64,000 bases of DNA from Thermoanaerobaculia bacterium (GTDB lineage Bacteria; Acidobacteriota; Thermoanaerobaculia; Multivoradales; JAIOJS01): NCBI GenBank assembly GCA_030429235.1, contig JAUIDB010000004.1:1-64000 (forward strand), given 5' to 3'. Below, in pieces: positions 43,838 to 52,888 of this stretch (the stretch's first letter is position 1; each line of letters begins with the position of its first letter). The position numbers were made by a program, and so were the translations under genes. The notes beneath the pieces were generated by a model that saw nothing but the letters and a program-made list of their open reading frames with translations, did not search any database and had not been told where the DNA came from.

Positions 43838-44422
43838 ATGGTGGATAGTGACAAGAGACTCTCGGTGCTGGACTTCGCTGATGGCCTCGGTCCGCGCGAG
43901 GAGGTGGAGGAGGAACTCCACGAATGGGAGACCTGGGTCACCTGCCGGATCGGGGGCACCCTCTTCGGCGTGCCGGTACGAAGGGCTCAGGAGGTGCTGC
44001 GGGTCAGCGAGCTGACGCGGGTGCCGCACGCGCCGTTTGCCGTACGCGGCGTGACCAATCTGCGGGGCCAGGTGTTGCCGGTTCTCGATCTGAGGCTGCG
44101 GTTGGGGCTGGACTCAGTACCCCTCGACGACGACCACCGGATCATCGTCGTCGGGCTGGAGGGACGGTTGATCGGCCTGCTCGTCGATTCGGTCGAGCAG
44201 GTCGAGCAGATCGACCGGCTGCGCATCGAAGACCCTCCCGAAGAGGTCGTGACCACCGACTCCTACTACATCAGCGGCGTGTACCAGCTCCGAGAGCACC
44301 TACTGGTACTCCTCGACACCCGCCGCGTGCTCGATCTCCAAAGTGAACCTGGGGACGCGGCGAGTGACTCCGAAATCCCCGATGGAGACTCGGCGTCGGC
44401 CGAGAGCGAGGAGGCGGAATGA
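43838..44422 (+). CDS. cheW: CheW-type coupling protein
   Basis: The 194-residue protein has a CheW beta-barrel (about 32-165): WETWVTCRIGGTLFGVPV, VLRVSELTRVPHAPFAVRGVTNLRG and IGLLVDSVEQV. It has an acidic 30-residue N-terminal and a Ser/Glu-rich C-terminal extension. AGGAGG lies eight bases before ATG at 43838; a GTG one codon earlier is also possible. It links receptor to CheA. Its stop overlaps the ATG of the HEAT-repeat gene (ATGA). Confidence 0.92.
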   Translation: MVDSDKRLSVLDFADGLGPREEVEEELHEWETWVTCRIGGTLFGVPVRRAQEVLRVSELTRVPHAPFAVRGVTNLRGQVLPVLDLRLRLGLDSVPLDDDHRIIVVGLEGRLIGLLVDSVEQVEQIDRLRIEDPPEEVVTTDSYYISGVYQLREHLLVLLDTRRVLDLQSEPGDAASDSEIPDGDSASAESEEAE

Positions 44423-46395
44423 CGCAGGCTACCTGGGAGGAGTGCCTCGAGCTTCTGCAACACCTTCCTGCTCTGTCGGCCGAGGCGCGGGCCGAGGCGA
44501 TCGAGACCCTGATCAGGAATCCCGAGCCCGCTTTGCGCGAAACGGCCCTGCGCACCGGGGCAGCCGTGATCTCGGACGAACGACTGGAAGCGATGCTGCG
44601 CGAGGACGCCGACGACGTGCTGCGCAACGCCGGGCTGGAGATGCTCAAGCTGCGCGGAGTCCGCAGTGTCGGCTTGGCTACTCGTCTGTTGCAGGATGAC
44701 GACCCCGACGTCGTCCTGCAGGCGGTGCTGGTGCTGGGACACGTGCGGGATCTCCGCGCACTCGAACCGCTGCGTGGCGCGCTCTACCACGAAGACGTCA
44801 ATGTGGTGCAGGCCGCGATCGAGGCCGTGGGGCGGCTGGGCGACCATCGGTCGCTGCCCGATCTCTTGCCCTTCCTCGAGGGAGACCCCTGGTTGCAGAT
44901 GGCGACGATCGAAGCGCTGGGAGAACTGCGCAGTCCGGCCGCCATCGGCGCCCTGCAGAAGCACCTCGGCGATCTCATGTGCGGCGAGCTGGCCGCCGAC
45001 TCGATCGCCCGTACGGGGGGTGCCGAGGCGTTCGAGGTGCTGGCTCGGCACTGGTTGCAATTCCGGCAGGAGCTCGAGACCGAGCGAGCCGTGGGTTGGA
45101 TCGCCCACGTTCTCGAGGGCCGGGCCCCGGGGATCGAAGACGCCGACGGTGCCCTGCGGGAGCGCGTGCGAGAGGCCCTGGTCGACACCCTGGAGGGGAG
45201 TGACGACGAGACCACCCGAAGGGTCGTAGCGCGGGCCCTCCTGGCTCTGGGGCCGGGACGAGGCGATCGCGAAGCGCTGGAGCAGCTCCTGGAATCCGAT
45301 TCGGAGGCCCTGGTCTTGCCCGCCTGCCTGGCGAGCCGTTTCGATCTCCTGGGCACGCTGCTCACACGCGGTCCCGTCGGCCTGGCCTGGGCACTGCGAT
45401 TGGCGGCGCGGGATCCTTCCTCCGTCCCGATCGAGGCGTTGGCCCGGGCTTTCGAGACGACGGAGTGGAGCGAAGAGCTGGCGCGGATCGCCGAACCCGC
45501 GCTCGAACTGGTCCGACATCCGGATCTCTTCTCGGCCCTCGCCATCAGCTACCGGCGGGCCGGGGAGGATCGTCGACACTTCCTGGCGGGTTTGCTGCGA
45601 TCCCAGATGGCGGCGGGCGCCGACGGAGCGAGCGAAGCCGAAGGGCTGTCGGTGGAGGAGAACTGGGTTCTCCGGGCTCGACTCCGCGCTTCGGCCGAGA
45701 CCCTCTACGAACAGCTGCTTCAGGTCGAGGACGAAACAGCGAGGGCCGCTCTCGTGGAGCAGGTGCTCGACTACGAAGAGCTGATGCGCCGAATTCCGTG
45801 GCTGGAGTGGGTGGAGCAGAACTCCGAGGCCTACCTGATGCCAGCGGCGCGTGTGGCGGCGCTCTATGGCCTCCGAGAGCTCCTGCCTCACCTCCGGAGT
45901 TCGTTGTCCCAAGAGCCGACCGCGCCGGTGGTCCGAGTGGTCGGCGAACTTCGCGATCCGGAGAGCCTTCCCGCCCTGGTGGAACTGCTCGAGGCGGGAG
46001 AACCCGGTTTCGCGCCCCTGGTTCTGGAAGCGCTCGGCCAGATCGGGGGACCGGAGGCCCGGCTGGTCCTGCGACGCTGGCTCACCAACCAGCGGGCCGA
46101 ACCTCGCATCGCCTACCGGGCGCTGTCGCTGTGCGCAGTCGAGGAAGACGATGCGATCTTCCGGTCGGCCGTCGGTCATGCCGATTGGTACGTTCGCCTC
46201 GCCTGTGTCGAGGTGCTCGGACGTTTCGGACGTCCGGAGAATCTCGCCGCCCTCTCTCAGTTGGCCGCCGACGCGGTGGGGGTGGTCTCGCAGCGCGCCA
46301 TCTCCTGCCTGGCTGCCCTCGATCCTTCGGCGGGGCGGTCGCACCGCTCCTCTCGACGGGTCAGCCCCGATGGGGCAGGATCGAATGGGGACTAG
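44419..46395 (+). CDS. HEAT-repeat protein inside the chemosensory operon
   Basis: The 658-residue protein is nearly all alpha-helical HEAT/PBS-lyase-like repeats of about 31 residues, for example VLRNAGLEMLKLRGVRSVG, VLQAVLVLGHVRDLRALEPL and VVQAAIEAVGRLGDHRSLPDL, with a second block near the C-terminus. There is no enzymatic domain or signal peptide. It is translationally coupled to cheW and followed by cheR after a few bases, so it is an integral part of the pathway. It is a likely scaffold for the array or output protein in place of CheY. Confidence 0.85.
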   Translation: MTQATWEECLELLQHLPALSAEARAEAIETLIRNPEPALRETALRTGAAVISDERLEAMLREDADDVLRNAGLEMLKLRGVRSVGLATRLLQDDDPDVVLQAVLVLGHVRDLRALEPLRGALYHEDVNVVQAAIEAVGRLGDHRSLPDLLPFLEGDPWLQMATIEALGELRSPAAIGALQKHLGDLMCGELAADSIARTGGAEAFEVLARHWLQFRQELETERAVGWIAHVLEGRAPGIEDADGALRERVREALVDTLEGSDDETTRRVVARALLALGPGRGDREALEQLLESDSEALVLPACLASRFDLLGTLLTRGPVGLAWALRLAARDPSSVPIEALARAFETTEWSEELARIAEPALELVRHPDLFSALAISYRRAGEDRRHFLAGLLRSQMAAGADGASEAEGLSVEENWVLRARLRASAETLYEQLLQVEDETARAALVEQVLDYEELMRRIPWLEWVEQNSEAYLMPAARVAALYGLRELLPHLRSSLSQEPTAPVVRVVGELRDPESLPALVELLEAGEPGFAPLVLEALGQIGGPEARLVLRRWLTNQRAEPRIAYRALSLCAVEEDDAIFRSAVGHADWYVRLACVEVLGRFGRPENLAALSQLAADAVGVVSQRAISCLAALDPSAGRSHRSSRRVSPDGAGSNGD

Positions 46396-46404
46396 GTCTC
46401 CGTG

Positions 46405-47247
46405 ATGCTCGATCCCGAACCGATGAGCGTGGAAGAACACCTGCTGCTCCAGGAGGTGATCGAGGATCGGTTCGGACTCAGCTACGCCGCTCGCGAGCGC
46501 ACCCGCCTCGAGTCCCATCTCCGCTCTCGTCTGCGAGAGCTGCATCTCCGTCGGTACTTCGACTACTACCTCCATCTCAAGGCAGACGAGGTCGCCGAGC
46601 TACCTCAGCTCGCAGCCCTCATCACCAACAACGAGACCTACTTCTTCCGCGAGATCTACCAGTTCGAAGGGCTGTTCCAGGAGGGGATCGACCTGCTACA
46701 GGAGGATGCGGTGGCCGGCGTCTCGTTGCGATTGCTCAGCGCAGGATGCTCGTCGGGAGAGGAACCGTACAGCCTGGGGCTCTACGCCCGGGAATCTGGA
46801 CGGCCGCTGCGCTTCGAAATCGAGGGATTCGACCTGGACCCAAAGCGGATCGAACAGGCCCGCCGCGCCCACTACGCCGACAGTGCCCTGCGTTGCACCG
46901 ACGACGACCAGAAGCGACGCTACTTTCGGCACCTCGACGACGAGGTCGAGCGGCCCTGGGAGTTGCGTGCGGAGTATCGCTCTGGAGTGCGCTTTCGGGT
47001 GGGGAATCTCCTGGAGGAGGCTTCGTACGGGGCGGCGGGCAGTTGGGACGTCATCCTCTGCCGCAACGTGCTGATCTACTTCTCGGACACCGCCTTCCGG
47101 AGAGCGGTGGAGCTCTTCGCACAGGCTCTGCGACCGGGAGGACTGCTCTTCCTCGGTCACTCTGAATCCCTGATCGGTCGTTCGACCGACTTCGAGACCG
47201 TGCGGCTCGACCGCTGCATCGCCTACCGTCGCCGAGGAGCGGGATGA
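46405..47247 (+). CDS. cheR: Chemotaxis methyltransferase CheR
   Basis: The 280-residue protein has the CheR N-domain (LSYAARERTRLESHLRSRL and ITNNETYFFRE). The SAM-binding domain carries LRLLSAGCSSGEEPYSLG, DVILCRNVLIYF and LFLGHSESL. It methylates receptor glutamates. The start is either GTG at 46402, ATG at 46405 or ATG at 46423; none has a strong Shine-Dalgarno. Its stop overlaps the cheB start (ATGA). Confidence 0.94.
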   Translation: MLDPEPMSVEEHLLLQEVIEDRFGLSYAARERTRLESHLRSRLRELHLRRYFDYYLHLKADEVAELPQLAALITNNETYFFREIYQFEGLFQEGIDLLQEDAVAGVSLRLLSAGCSSGEEPYSLGLYARESGRPLRFEIEGFDLDPKRIEQARRAHYADSALRCTDDDQKRRYFRHLDDEVERPWELRAEYRSGVRFRVGNLLEEASYGAAGSWDVILCRNVLIYFSDTAFRRAVELFAQALRPGGLLFLGHSESLIGRSTDFETVRLDRCIAYRRRGAG

Positions 47248-48296
47248 CCATCGACCCAGCGCGGCCGGTTCGCCTGGCGGTCGTCGACGACTCGTCGTTT
47301 CTGCGGCAGGCGATCGTCAAGATGATGCTCGACGAGCCGCGCATCGAAGTGGTGGGGACGGCGGGATCGGGCGAGGAGTTCCTGGCCCGCTGGGAGGAGA
47401 TCCAACCGGACGTCGTGACCTTGGACCTGGCGATGCCCGGGATCGGTGGCCTGGCGACGCTCGATCAGATCGTCGCCCGCAGCGCGACTCCGGTCATCAT
47501 CCTGTCGACGCACTCGGGGCAAGGGGCTCCCCACACCCTGGAGGCTCTGCGCCACGGGGCGGTGGACTTCATCGACAAGCAGGCCTATTCGCTACTGGAT
47601 TTCGCGTCGTTGCGGAGTGTGCTGGTCGAGCGCGTGGTGGCGGTGGTCGATCAGGCCGAGGGAACGGAGGTGCCGGCGGTCGACCGGCCGGCGCGTGGAC
47701 CCCAGGCGTTTGACCTGCTGTTGATCGGTGCCTCGACGGGGGGACCACCCGCCATCGAACAGCTGCTCTCCGATCTTCAGGGTGTCTGCCCGGTACCCTG
47801 TCTGGTGGTCCAACACATGCCGGAAGGGTTCGTCAACGCGTTCGCGCAACGCCTGAACTCGCTGCTGCCGTTCGGAGTGGTGACGGCGCGGGAGGGCGGC
47901 GGGTTGGCCCCGAGGACCGTGCACATCGGTCCGAGTGGGCAGCATCTGACGGTGGTCTGGCGGAAGGAGCGTTGGCTGCTCCGCCTGGTGGAAGAACCCG
48001 CCAACCACCTGCACCGACCATCGGTCGATGCCCTGTTCGAGTCGGCGGCTCGCGGACCGGCCGAGCGGGTGCTGGCGGTCCTGCTCACGGGGATGGGGCG
48101 CGATGGAGCACGGGGCCTGGCCCAGTTGCGGTCGGAGGGCGCGCACACCTTGGTCCAGGACGAGAAGAGTAGCGTGGTGTTCGGTATGCCGCGGGCGGCG
48201 ATCCAGTTGGGCGCCGCGATGGAGGTGCTGCCGCTGCGTGAACTCGGGCCGAGGCTGCGCGAACTGCTCGGCGGCGAGGTTCGAGCAGAGGCGTAG
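47244..48296 (+). CDS. cheB: Chemotaxis methylesterase/deamidase CheB
   Basis: The 350-residue protein has an N-terminal receiver with acidic D15/D16 and phospho-acceptor D61 (TLDLAMPG). A C-terminal esterase follows with the catalytic triad contexts GASTGGP (Ser), QHMPEGF (His) and GMGRDGA (Asp). It removes methyl groups from receptors after CheA phosphorylation, so it is the only obvious phosphotransfer target encoded in this cluster. It ends 24 bp from the convergent imuB gene. Confidence 0.94.
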   Translation: MTIDPARPVRLAVVDDSSFLRQAIVKMMLDEPRIEVVGTAGSGEEFLARWEEIQPDVVTLDLAMPGIGGLATLDQIVARSATPVIILSTHSGQGAPHTLEALRHGAVDFIDKQAYSLLDFASLRSVLVERVVAVVDQAEGTEVPAVDRPARGPQAFDLLLIGASTGGPPAIEQLLSDLQGVCPVPCLVVQHMPEGFVNAFAQRLNSLLPFGVVTAREGGGLAPRTVHIGPSGQHLTVVWRKERWLLRLVEEPANHLHRPSVDALFESAARGPAERVLAVLLTGMGRDGARGLAQLRSEGAHTLVQDEKSSVVFGMPRAAIQLGAAMEVLPLRELGPRLRELLGGEVRAEA

Positions 48297-48320
48297 CCGC
48301 GCGGGACGAACGGTTCGAGA

Positions 48321-49865
48321 TCAATCGTAGATCCCATCGGCGCGCCACTCCCCGCTCTCGACTTCCCGGTAGATTCGATAGATCCCACCGCGATCGAGTT
48401 CGACGTCCCAGTATTCGCGCTGGACCGACTCCTCGTGCCACCAGCCTTCCTCGAGCTCCCAGGGACCCGAGGCGACTCGCACGTGCCCCTGAATGTCGGG
48501 TACCCCCTTCTGGTCCCCGACGATCGGGGCGATCTCGACCGGGCGATCCGTAGGGTTGCGCTCCGCAGAGGGTTGTGCCGAGGCAGTGAAGACCTCGATC
48601 GGAACGGGGGGGCGGAGTACCCGTACCCCGAGGAGGGAGCGGCCCGTAGCGGGTTCGGGTCGAACCCGGGGAGGAGGTGGGGGGGTGTACGGCGTGAGAA
48701 GAAAGGGCTCGGGGCGATGGCAGTTGGCCGGCCGTGGTGACCCCACCCGATCCTCTCCCAGCAAAGCGAACAATCGGGCCAGGGTCGTGGCGAGTTGATC
48801 GGGGGGAATCTCGGTCGGACCGAACAGAGTGAGCTGCGCCGCGCGTGGGCGGTCGGGATGGGCCGAGATCTCGAATCCGGCTACCGGAGCTCCAGGTGGG
48901 GTCTTCTCGAGTTCGAGCCGAATGAGGGTCAAGAGCGTCTTGACCTCGCGCGTGGGAGCGGGGAGCGCGAGCGATCGTTCGTGGTGTCCATCGGGCTCGA
49001 GCTGGAGGGAGATTCCGAGCCGCGAGCAGGCCAGCCCCTGGCGAGCCAGGCGGCGGCTCAAGCGTTCGAGGGCATTGCGAGCGATAAAGAGGAACGGCTC
49101 GAGGGCGACGAGGGGCCACTCCAGAGCCATGCCTTCCCGAAACTCTGGAGGAGGAGTGCGGGCCACGAGGGGACGTGGATCGAAACCACGCGCCCTCGCG
49201 TGGAGTGCTTCGCCTCCGAGGCCGAGCCGACCGACGACCTCGGCGGCGGGGAGACGAGCCAGACCACCGATCGAAGTGATCCCCCAACGCTGCAGGGTCT
49301 CGAGGAGACGGTAGTCGGGCCGAAGACGAGCGAGGGGAAGGGGAGCGAGGAACTCGGCTTCGGCGGCCGCGGAGACGATCCGGGGAGTGGGAGGAGTCCC
49401 CGCTGCGATCCGAGCCGCGAGTTTGCTGGTGGCGATCCCGACGCGGGCGGGCAGGCCGGCCCGCGCGGCGGCCCGCTCGAGGTGGCGCCCGAGGTCCTCT
49501 TCTGGGCGTTGGGGGTCGAAATGGTGCTGACAACCGATGATGTCGAGATAGAGAATGCCGGGCTCCTCCTCTTCGACCCGGGGCGAGAAGGACTCGGCCA
49601 CCTCGAAGAGGGCCTCCCGGGCTGCGCGTTCCGAGGTCTCGTCGCGGGGCCGAATGGTGAGCCCCGGCAGCAGGGCCCGAGCCTGGTTGAGCGTGGCTCC
49701 GGCCCGGATTCCGGCGCGGCGGGCACGACGGCTCGCGGCGACGACCCGGGCAGCATGGGCCTTCCCCTGCAGAATGATGACCGGATCCTCTCGTAGGTCG
49801 GGCTCGCTTCGGAGTCGGGCGGCCAGAGGGAAGAGGGGAACCTCGAGGCAGGCGAGTCGGGTCAT
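48321..49865 (-). CDS. imuB: ImuB, inactive Y-family polymerase homologue of the mutasome
   Basis: The 514-residue protein follows the Y-family polymerase fold. The N-terminal acidic metal motif is replaced (CLEVPLFPLAARL) and the usual SxDE is absent (GILYLDIIGC), as in ImuB. A beta-clamp-binding motif AQLTLFGP lies at about 356-363. The long C-terminus ends with the ImuB tail (REYWDVELDRGGIYRIYRE). It bridges ImuA and DnaE2 on the clamp during error-prone repair synthesis. The start overlaps the imuA stop by four bases. Confidence 0.93.
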   Translation of the reverse strand: MTRLACLEVPLFPLAARLRSEPDLREDPVIILQGKAHAARVVAASRRARRAGIRAGATLNQARALLPGLTIRPRDETSERAAREALFEVAESFSPRVEEEEPGILYLDIIGCQHHFDPQRPEEDLGRHLERAAARAGLPARVGIATSKLAARIAAGTPPTPRIVSAAAEAEFLAPLPLARLRPDYRLLETLQRWGITSIGGLARLPAAEVVGRLGLGGEALHARARGFDPRPLVARTPPPEFREGMALEWPLVALEPFLFIARNALERLSRRLARQGLACSRLGISLQLEPDGHHERSLALPAPTREVKTLLTLIRLELEKTPPGAPVAGFEISAHPDRPRAAQLTLFGPTEIPPDQLATTLARLFALLGEDRVGSPRPANCHRPEPFLLTPYTPPPPPRVRPEPATGRSLLGVRVLRPPVPIEVFTASAQPSAERNPTDRPVEIAPIVGDQKGVPDIQGHVRVASGPWELEEGWWHEESVQREYWDVELDRGGIYRIYREVESGEWRADGIYD

Positions 49866-50833
49866 CGCCGAGGTCCGTTGCGGGCCAGAGCGCGATCAGC
49901 GACCTCGGGAGGGATGGCTGGCCGCCGGTATCCCCAATGGGGGTGTGAACCAACCCGAGGTCGAGGACGGGACGGAGTGGTACGAGGGGCGTCACCAGCG
50001 GGCAGGAACTCTCGGCCGCTTTCGAGCCTGAGAGCCCGTTCTTCGGCGGGGCGTAGGCTGGGGGCCGGGGATAGCGCGGGTGTCGTGGCGTACAGCTGCC
50101 ACTCGGGGACGGTTCTGAATGCCAAGCGGGTCGAGGCTGGGGTCGCTTCGAGATGACTCTTGCTGCGATCGAGACGGAGCTCGAACCCGCTGAGGAGATG
50201 AGGGGAAGAGCGATCGCCTCGCCATCGTGCGCGCTGGGGGTGGATCTCGAGTCGTACGGAGGCGGTACCAGGGTTGACCGGGTAGGGAGCAGAAACGAGA
50301 AGAGCGCTACGGTGTCGGCGTACGGCCCGCGCCAACCGTACCCACCACACCTGCCGTCCACGCCCTCCGGGAAGTGGCGGAATGCCGAGGTCGAGCACGA
50401 TGGCGGGGAAGGAACCGGCGAGCAGGATCTCGGCGGCGGAGAGGGCTTCCTCGATACGGCGCGGACGCGTCCACAACAGGCGATCGAGATCCACACCACA
50501 GTCGGTCGCCAGCCGGGGATCGAGCTGATCCCCCAGATCGACGAGAGCGATCGATTCTCCCTGTTGCGTCGTTGCGGCCAGCAGGGAGAGTACGCAGGAG
50601 AAACGTCCACTGCTTCCTCGCCCTGTCAGCTCGACGACATGCCCGCGCGGGAGCCCCCCGCAGAGCAGGTGGTCGAGATCTGGGAGGCCGGTCGAGAAGA
50701 CCTCGTCGAGGGTGAGCCGTCGTGTCTCGGTCCGCTCGCGGACCATCTCCCGGGCACTGCGGAGGCCGGTGAGCTGTTCGATCTCGGGCAGGCGTCGAGC
50801 GGGCTGGTTGGTTGCAGTCGAAGGAACCGTCAT
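49862..50833 (-). CDS. imuA: ImuA, RecA-like mutasome component
   Basis: The 323-residue protein has a RecA-like core: GLPDLDHLLCGGLPRGHVVELTG, where the loop GRGSSGRFSC stands in for a Walker A and lacks the usual lysine, then VLDLGIPPLP. This fits ImuA/SulA-like proteins of imuA-imuB-dnaE2 cassettes. ATG at 50833 is chosen because the upstream in-frame ATG would place the shared promoter repeats inside the coding region. A TATACT hexamer lies ten bases before the ATG, so the mRNA leader is very short. Confidence 0.85.
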   Translation of the reverse strand: MTVPSTATNQPARRLPEIEQLTGLRSAREMVRERTETRRLTLDEVFSTGLPDLDHLLCGGLPRGHVVELTGRGSSGRFSCVLSLLAATTQQGESIALVDLGDQLDPRLATDCGVDLDRLLWTRPRRIEEALSAAEILLAGSFPAIVLDLGIPPLPGGRGRQVWWVRLARAVRRHRSALLVSAPYPVNPGTASVRLEIHPQRARWRGDRSSPHLLSGFELRLDRSKSHLEATPASTRLAFRTVPEWQLYATTPALSPAPSLRPAEERALRLESGREFLPAGDAPRTTPSRPRPRVGSHPHWGYRRPAIPPEVADRALARNGPRR

Positions 50834-50843
50834 GGGACTTCTT

Positions 50844-50882
50844 AGTATATGGCGAAAACAAGGCGTAAAAAAGAGGCGTAAC
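50844..50882 (-). promoter_or_regulatory. Repeat-containing promoter of imuAB shared with dnaE2
   Basis: Written on the plus strand: AGTATA (50844-50849; TATACT -10 on the minus strand), then GCGAAAACA (from 50852), GCGTAA (from 50863) and a further GCGTAA (from 50876). The first two units have an 11-bp period, identical in spacing and near-identical in sequence to the repeats beside dnaE2 at 61080-61096. Confidence 0.6.
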
Positions 50883-50915
50883 GAACGGTCCTTCGCCAAT
50901 CCCGGGTCGCCTAGC

Positions 50916-51467
50916 TCACGGCCAGAGCCAGCCGAAGGTGCCGCCCGTGAGCAGGGCGTACACGAGTCCGTCGACCGTATGCCGGAAGGTCGTGCTCCAC
51001 TTCTTCTTCATCCAGATCGACTGCGCCGCCTGACCTCCCGCATAGCCCAGGAAGGCTGCGGTGCCGGCGATCCGGAAGACCGCAAGGTAGTCGGCCCCTG
51101 CATTCAGCGTGTGCCCCGTGAGATAGGCCACGAACACTCCGATGACCAGACAGTAGACGAACCACTGCATCAGACTCGCGCCCATCGAGATCTCCGTGAT
51201 CACGGTCATGTTGACCATTGGGCCCTGCTGGATCTTGGCTTGCATCGCCTCGGACTTTCGGTCCTCCGGGGTCACGCAGTGCGGCAGCAGGTAGTCCCCG
51301 GGGCCGGTCTTGCGCTCTCGAAGCAGCTCGAGCAGCGTGTCTTCGTCCTCGAACTTGTCGTAGTCGGCGCGATGAAACGGTAACACCATGTGCAGCAGGG
51401 AACTCGCGAAGAAGACGAATACCGCTGACAGCAGGATGGGCATCCACAGAGCAGTGAGCTCGACCAT
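50916..51467 (-). CDS. Uncharacterised membrane protein
   Basis: The 183-residue protein starts MVELTALWMPILLSAVFVFF. It has an N-terminal helix, a soluble stretch with LHMVLPFHRADYDKFEDED and PGDYLLPHCVTPEDRKS, then three further helices including WFVYCLVIGVFVAYLTGHTL. I recall related proteins in diverse environmental bacteria but know no function. GAGGAG precedes ATG at 51467; the longer frame is an upstream shadow. It is placed beside imuA on the same strand, yet the promoter repeats separate them. Confidence 0.75.
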   Translation of the reverse strand: MVELTALWMPILLSAVFVFFASSLLHMVLPFHRADYDKFEDEDTLLELLRERKTGPGDYLLPHCVTPEDRKSEAMQAKIQQGPMVNMTVITEISMGASLMQWFVYCLVIGVFVAYLTGHTLNAGADYLAVFRIAGTAAFLGYAGGQAAQSIWMKKKWSTTFRHTVDGLVYALLTGGTFGWLWP

Positions 51468-51615
51468 GGAACGACTCCTCGGGAAGGGGCACCCGGGCCG
51501 CCGAGTCCGGCGGACTGGCACCGACGGATGCGATGAATGATTGGTGGAACGCAACAAGCCTAGCAGAGTTCTCCCCACAGGCCTTGCCGTCACCATAGTC
51601 AGTCCCCGACTCGGC

Positions 51616-51621
51616 TAAGAT
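51616..51621 (+). promoter_or_regulatory. Candidate leaderless -10 element of the exporter operon
   Basis: TAAGAT is followed by seven bases (CCGGCCG) and the ATG at 51629. No Shine-Dalgarno is present. Confidence 0.45.
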
Positions 51622-51628
51622 CCGGCCG

Positions 51629-52888
51629 ATGGGTCGACTGTCGCCCCCCGGAGCACCGGGGACGAGCCTCGCGCTGCTTCGCTACCACTGGTCCTCTTCG
51701 GTACGGCTCAGCTGGCGCCTCCTGACGCCCATCCTCGTACTCGTGAGTTGCCTGCTGCTGGTGCAGGCGGACCAACTGCCGTCGTATGGAGATCGGCTCG
51801 TCGAACGCAGCTGGAGCGTCCGGATTCTCCTGGTCCTGGTCCTCGCGGCGGCGGTTCCCGTGGTCACGCCGCGATTGCGTCGGGGGTACGGGGGGTGGAT
51901 GAACCAACTCCCGGTGCGACAAGTGGTTCAGCGTCGCCTTCAGACCCTGGCCGGTGCTCTGGCTCTACTCCCCATCGCCGCCTTGATCCTCTTCCTGTTT
52001 GCTGCGGGTCAACCGACCCTCGGTGAGTTCGGCGTGTTCATCGTCGGCCTTCTCCTGGCCCTCGTCGGGGTGGGCCAGCGCATTCCTCCGCTGGCTCCGG
52101 GCCGAGAGCTCGTCACGACCCTCGTCGGTTGGGGGAGCGCCGTAGTGGCCCTCACTCCCGACGGGACGGCACTCGCGGTGGCAGCGCTCCTGCTACTGAT
52201 CGCGGACCGGAGCGCCGGAGTCCCGATCACGATGCGCTCGCGGGCCCCGCGCTGGAGCCTTCCTCGTCTCTCCGACTGGGCCCGGACCACGCGGGCCGCG
52301 GCTCCATCCTTGAGTGGAGCCCTGGCGGTCGGTGGTTTTCCCCTGCTGGCGGGCTTCGCCTTCCTGACCAACAACGACCTCGAAATCACGGGAAGGCAAC
52401 TGGGGTCGGTGTTGGCGGGAGGCTTCTCGGTCGCGGTCGTGGTCGCCACCCTGGCCGAGGCGTTGCGGCGCTACCGCCCCCCCTGGCCCTGGCTCCGCAG
52501 CCTTCCGGTCTCGAGCTACCGTCGGGTGGCGGTGGACGCCGCCTGGCTGCTGCTCTGGTGTCTACCCACTCTGGTGGTGAGCTACCGACTCGAACGCGTG
52601 GCGGTGGTGCCGGTGGCGGCGCTGGCACTGGCCGCTTCCGCCTTCGGAGCGATGGCGGTGCGCTGCCGTCCCGGGCAGTTCTTTGGCTCGAGTGGAGAAG
52701 TCTTGCTCTGGAACGGACTCCTCACGGCCTTCAGTGCGCTCCTGCCCGGCCCGGGGACCCTCTTTGCCCTCCTTCTGACCCCGTTGTTCCTCGCCGCTGG
52801 GGCAGCGAGAGAGCGCCGGTTTGCCGTGGGGATCTGGCGTCCCTCGCAACACCATTCCGTGGGAGACTCCCTCGATGTCGTCAGCTGA
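51629..52888 (+). CDS. Multi-pass membrane protein, probable ABC exporter permease
   Basis: The 419-residue protein has about ten to twelve hydrophobic helices and no recognised sequence signature. Its stop overlaps the start of an ABC ATPase gene by 14 bp, and the ATPase has no other partner here, so it is most likely the permease of a two-component ABC-2-type exporter. The alternating Leu/Ala-rich helices with short Arg-rich loops fit this. Substrate unknown. Confidence 0.65.
   Translation: MGRLSPPGAPGTSLALLRYHWSSSVRLSWRLLTPILVLVSCLLLVQADQLPSYGDRLVERSWSVRILLVLVLAAAVPVVTPRLRRGYGGWMNQLPVRQVVQRRLQTLAGALALLPIAALILFLFAAGQPTLGEFGVFIVGLLLALVGVGQRIPPLAPGRELVTTLVGWGSAVVALTPDGTALAVAALLLLIADRSAGVPITMRSRAPRWSLPRLSDWARTTRAAAPSLSGALAVGGFPLLAGFAFLTNNDLEITGRQLGSVLAGGFSVAVVVATLAEALRRYRPPWPWLRSLPVSSYRRVAVDAAWLLLWCLPTLVVSYRLERVAVVPVAALALAASAFGAMAVRCRPGQFFGSSGEVLLWNGLLTAFSALLPGPGTLFALLLTPLFLAAGAARERRFAVGIWRPSQHHSVGDSLDVVS

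Noticed and set aside
44266-46575. 769-codon frame on the minus strand opposite the HEAT gene
   Set aside because: Shadow frame. The sense strand has clear HEAT repeats and operon overlaps, and the antisense translation has none.
48085-50610. 841-codon frame on the minus strand overlapping imuA and imuB in another frame
   Set aside because: The translation is Pro/Arg/Ser-rich and domain-free, while the overlapping frames give ImuA and ImuB.
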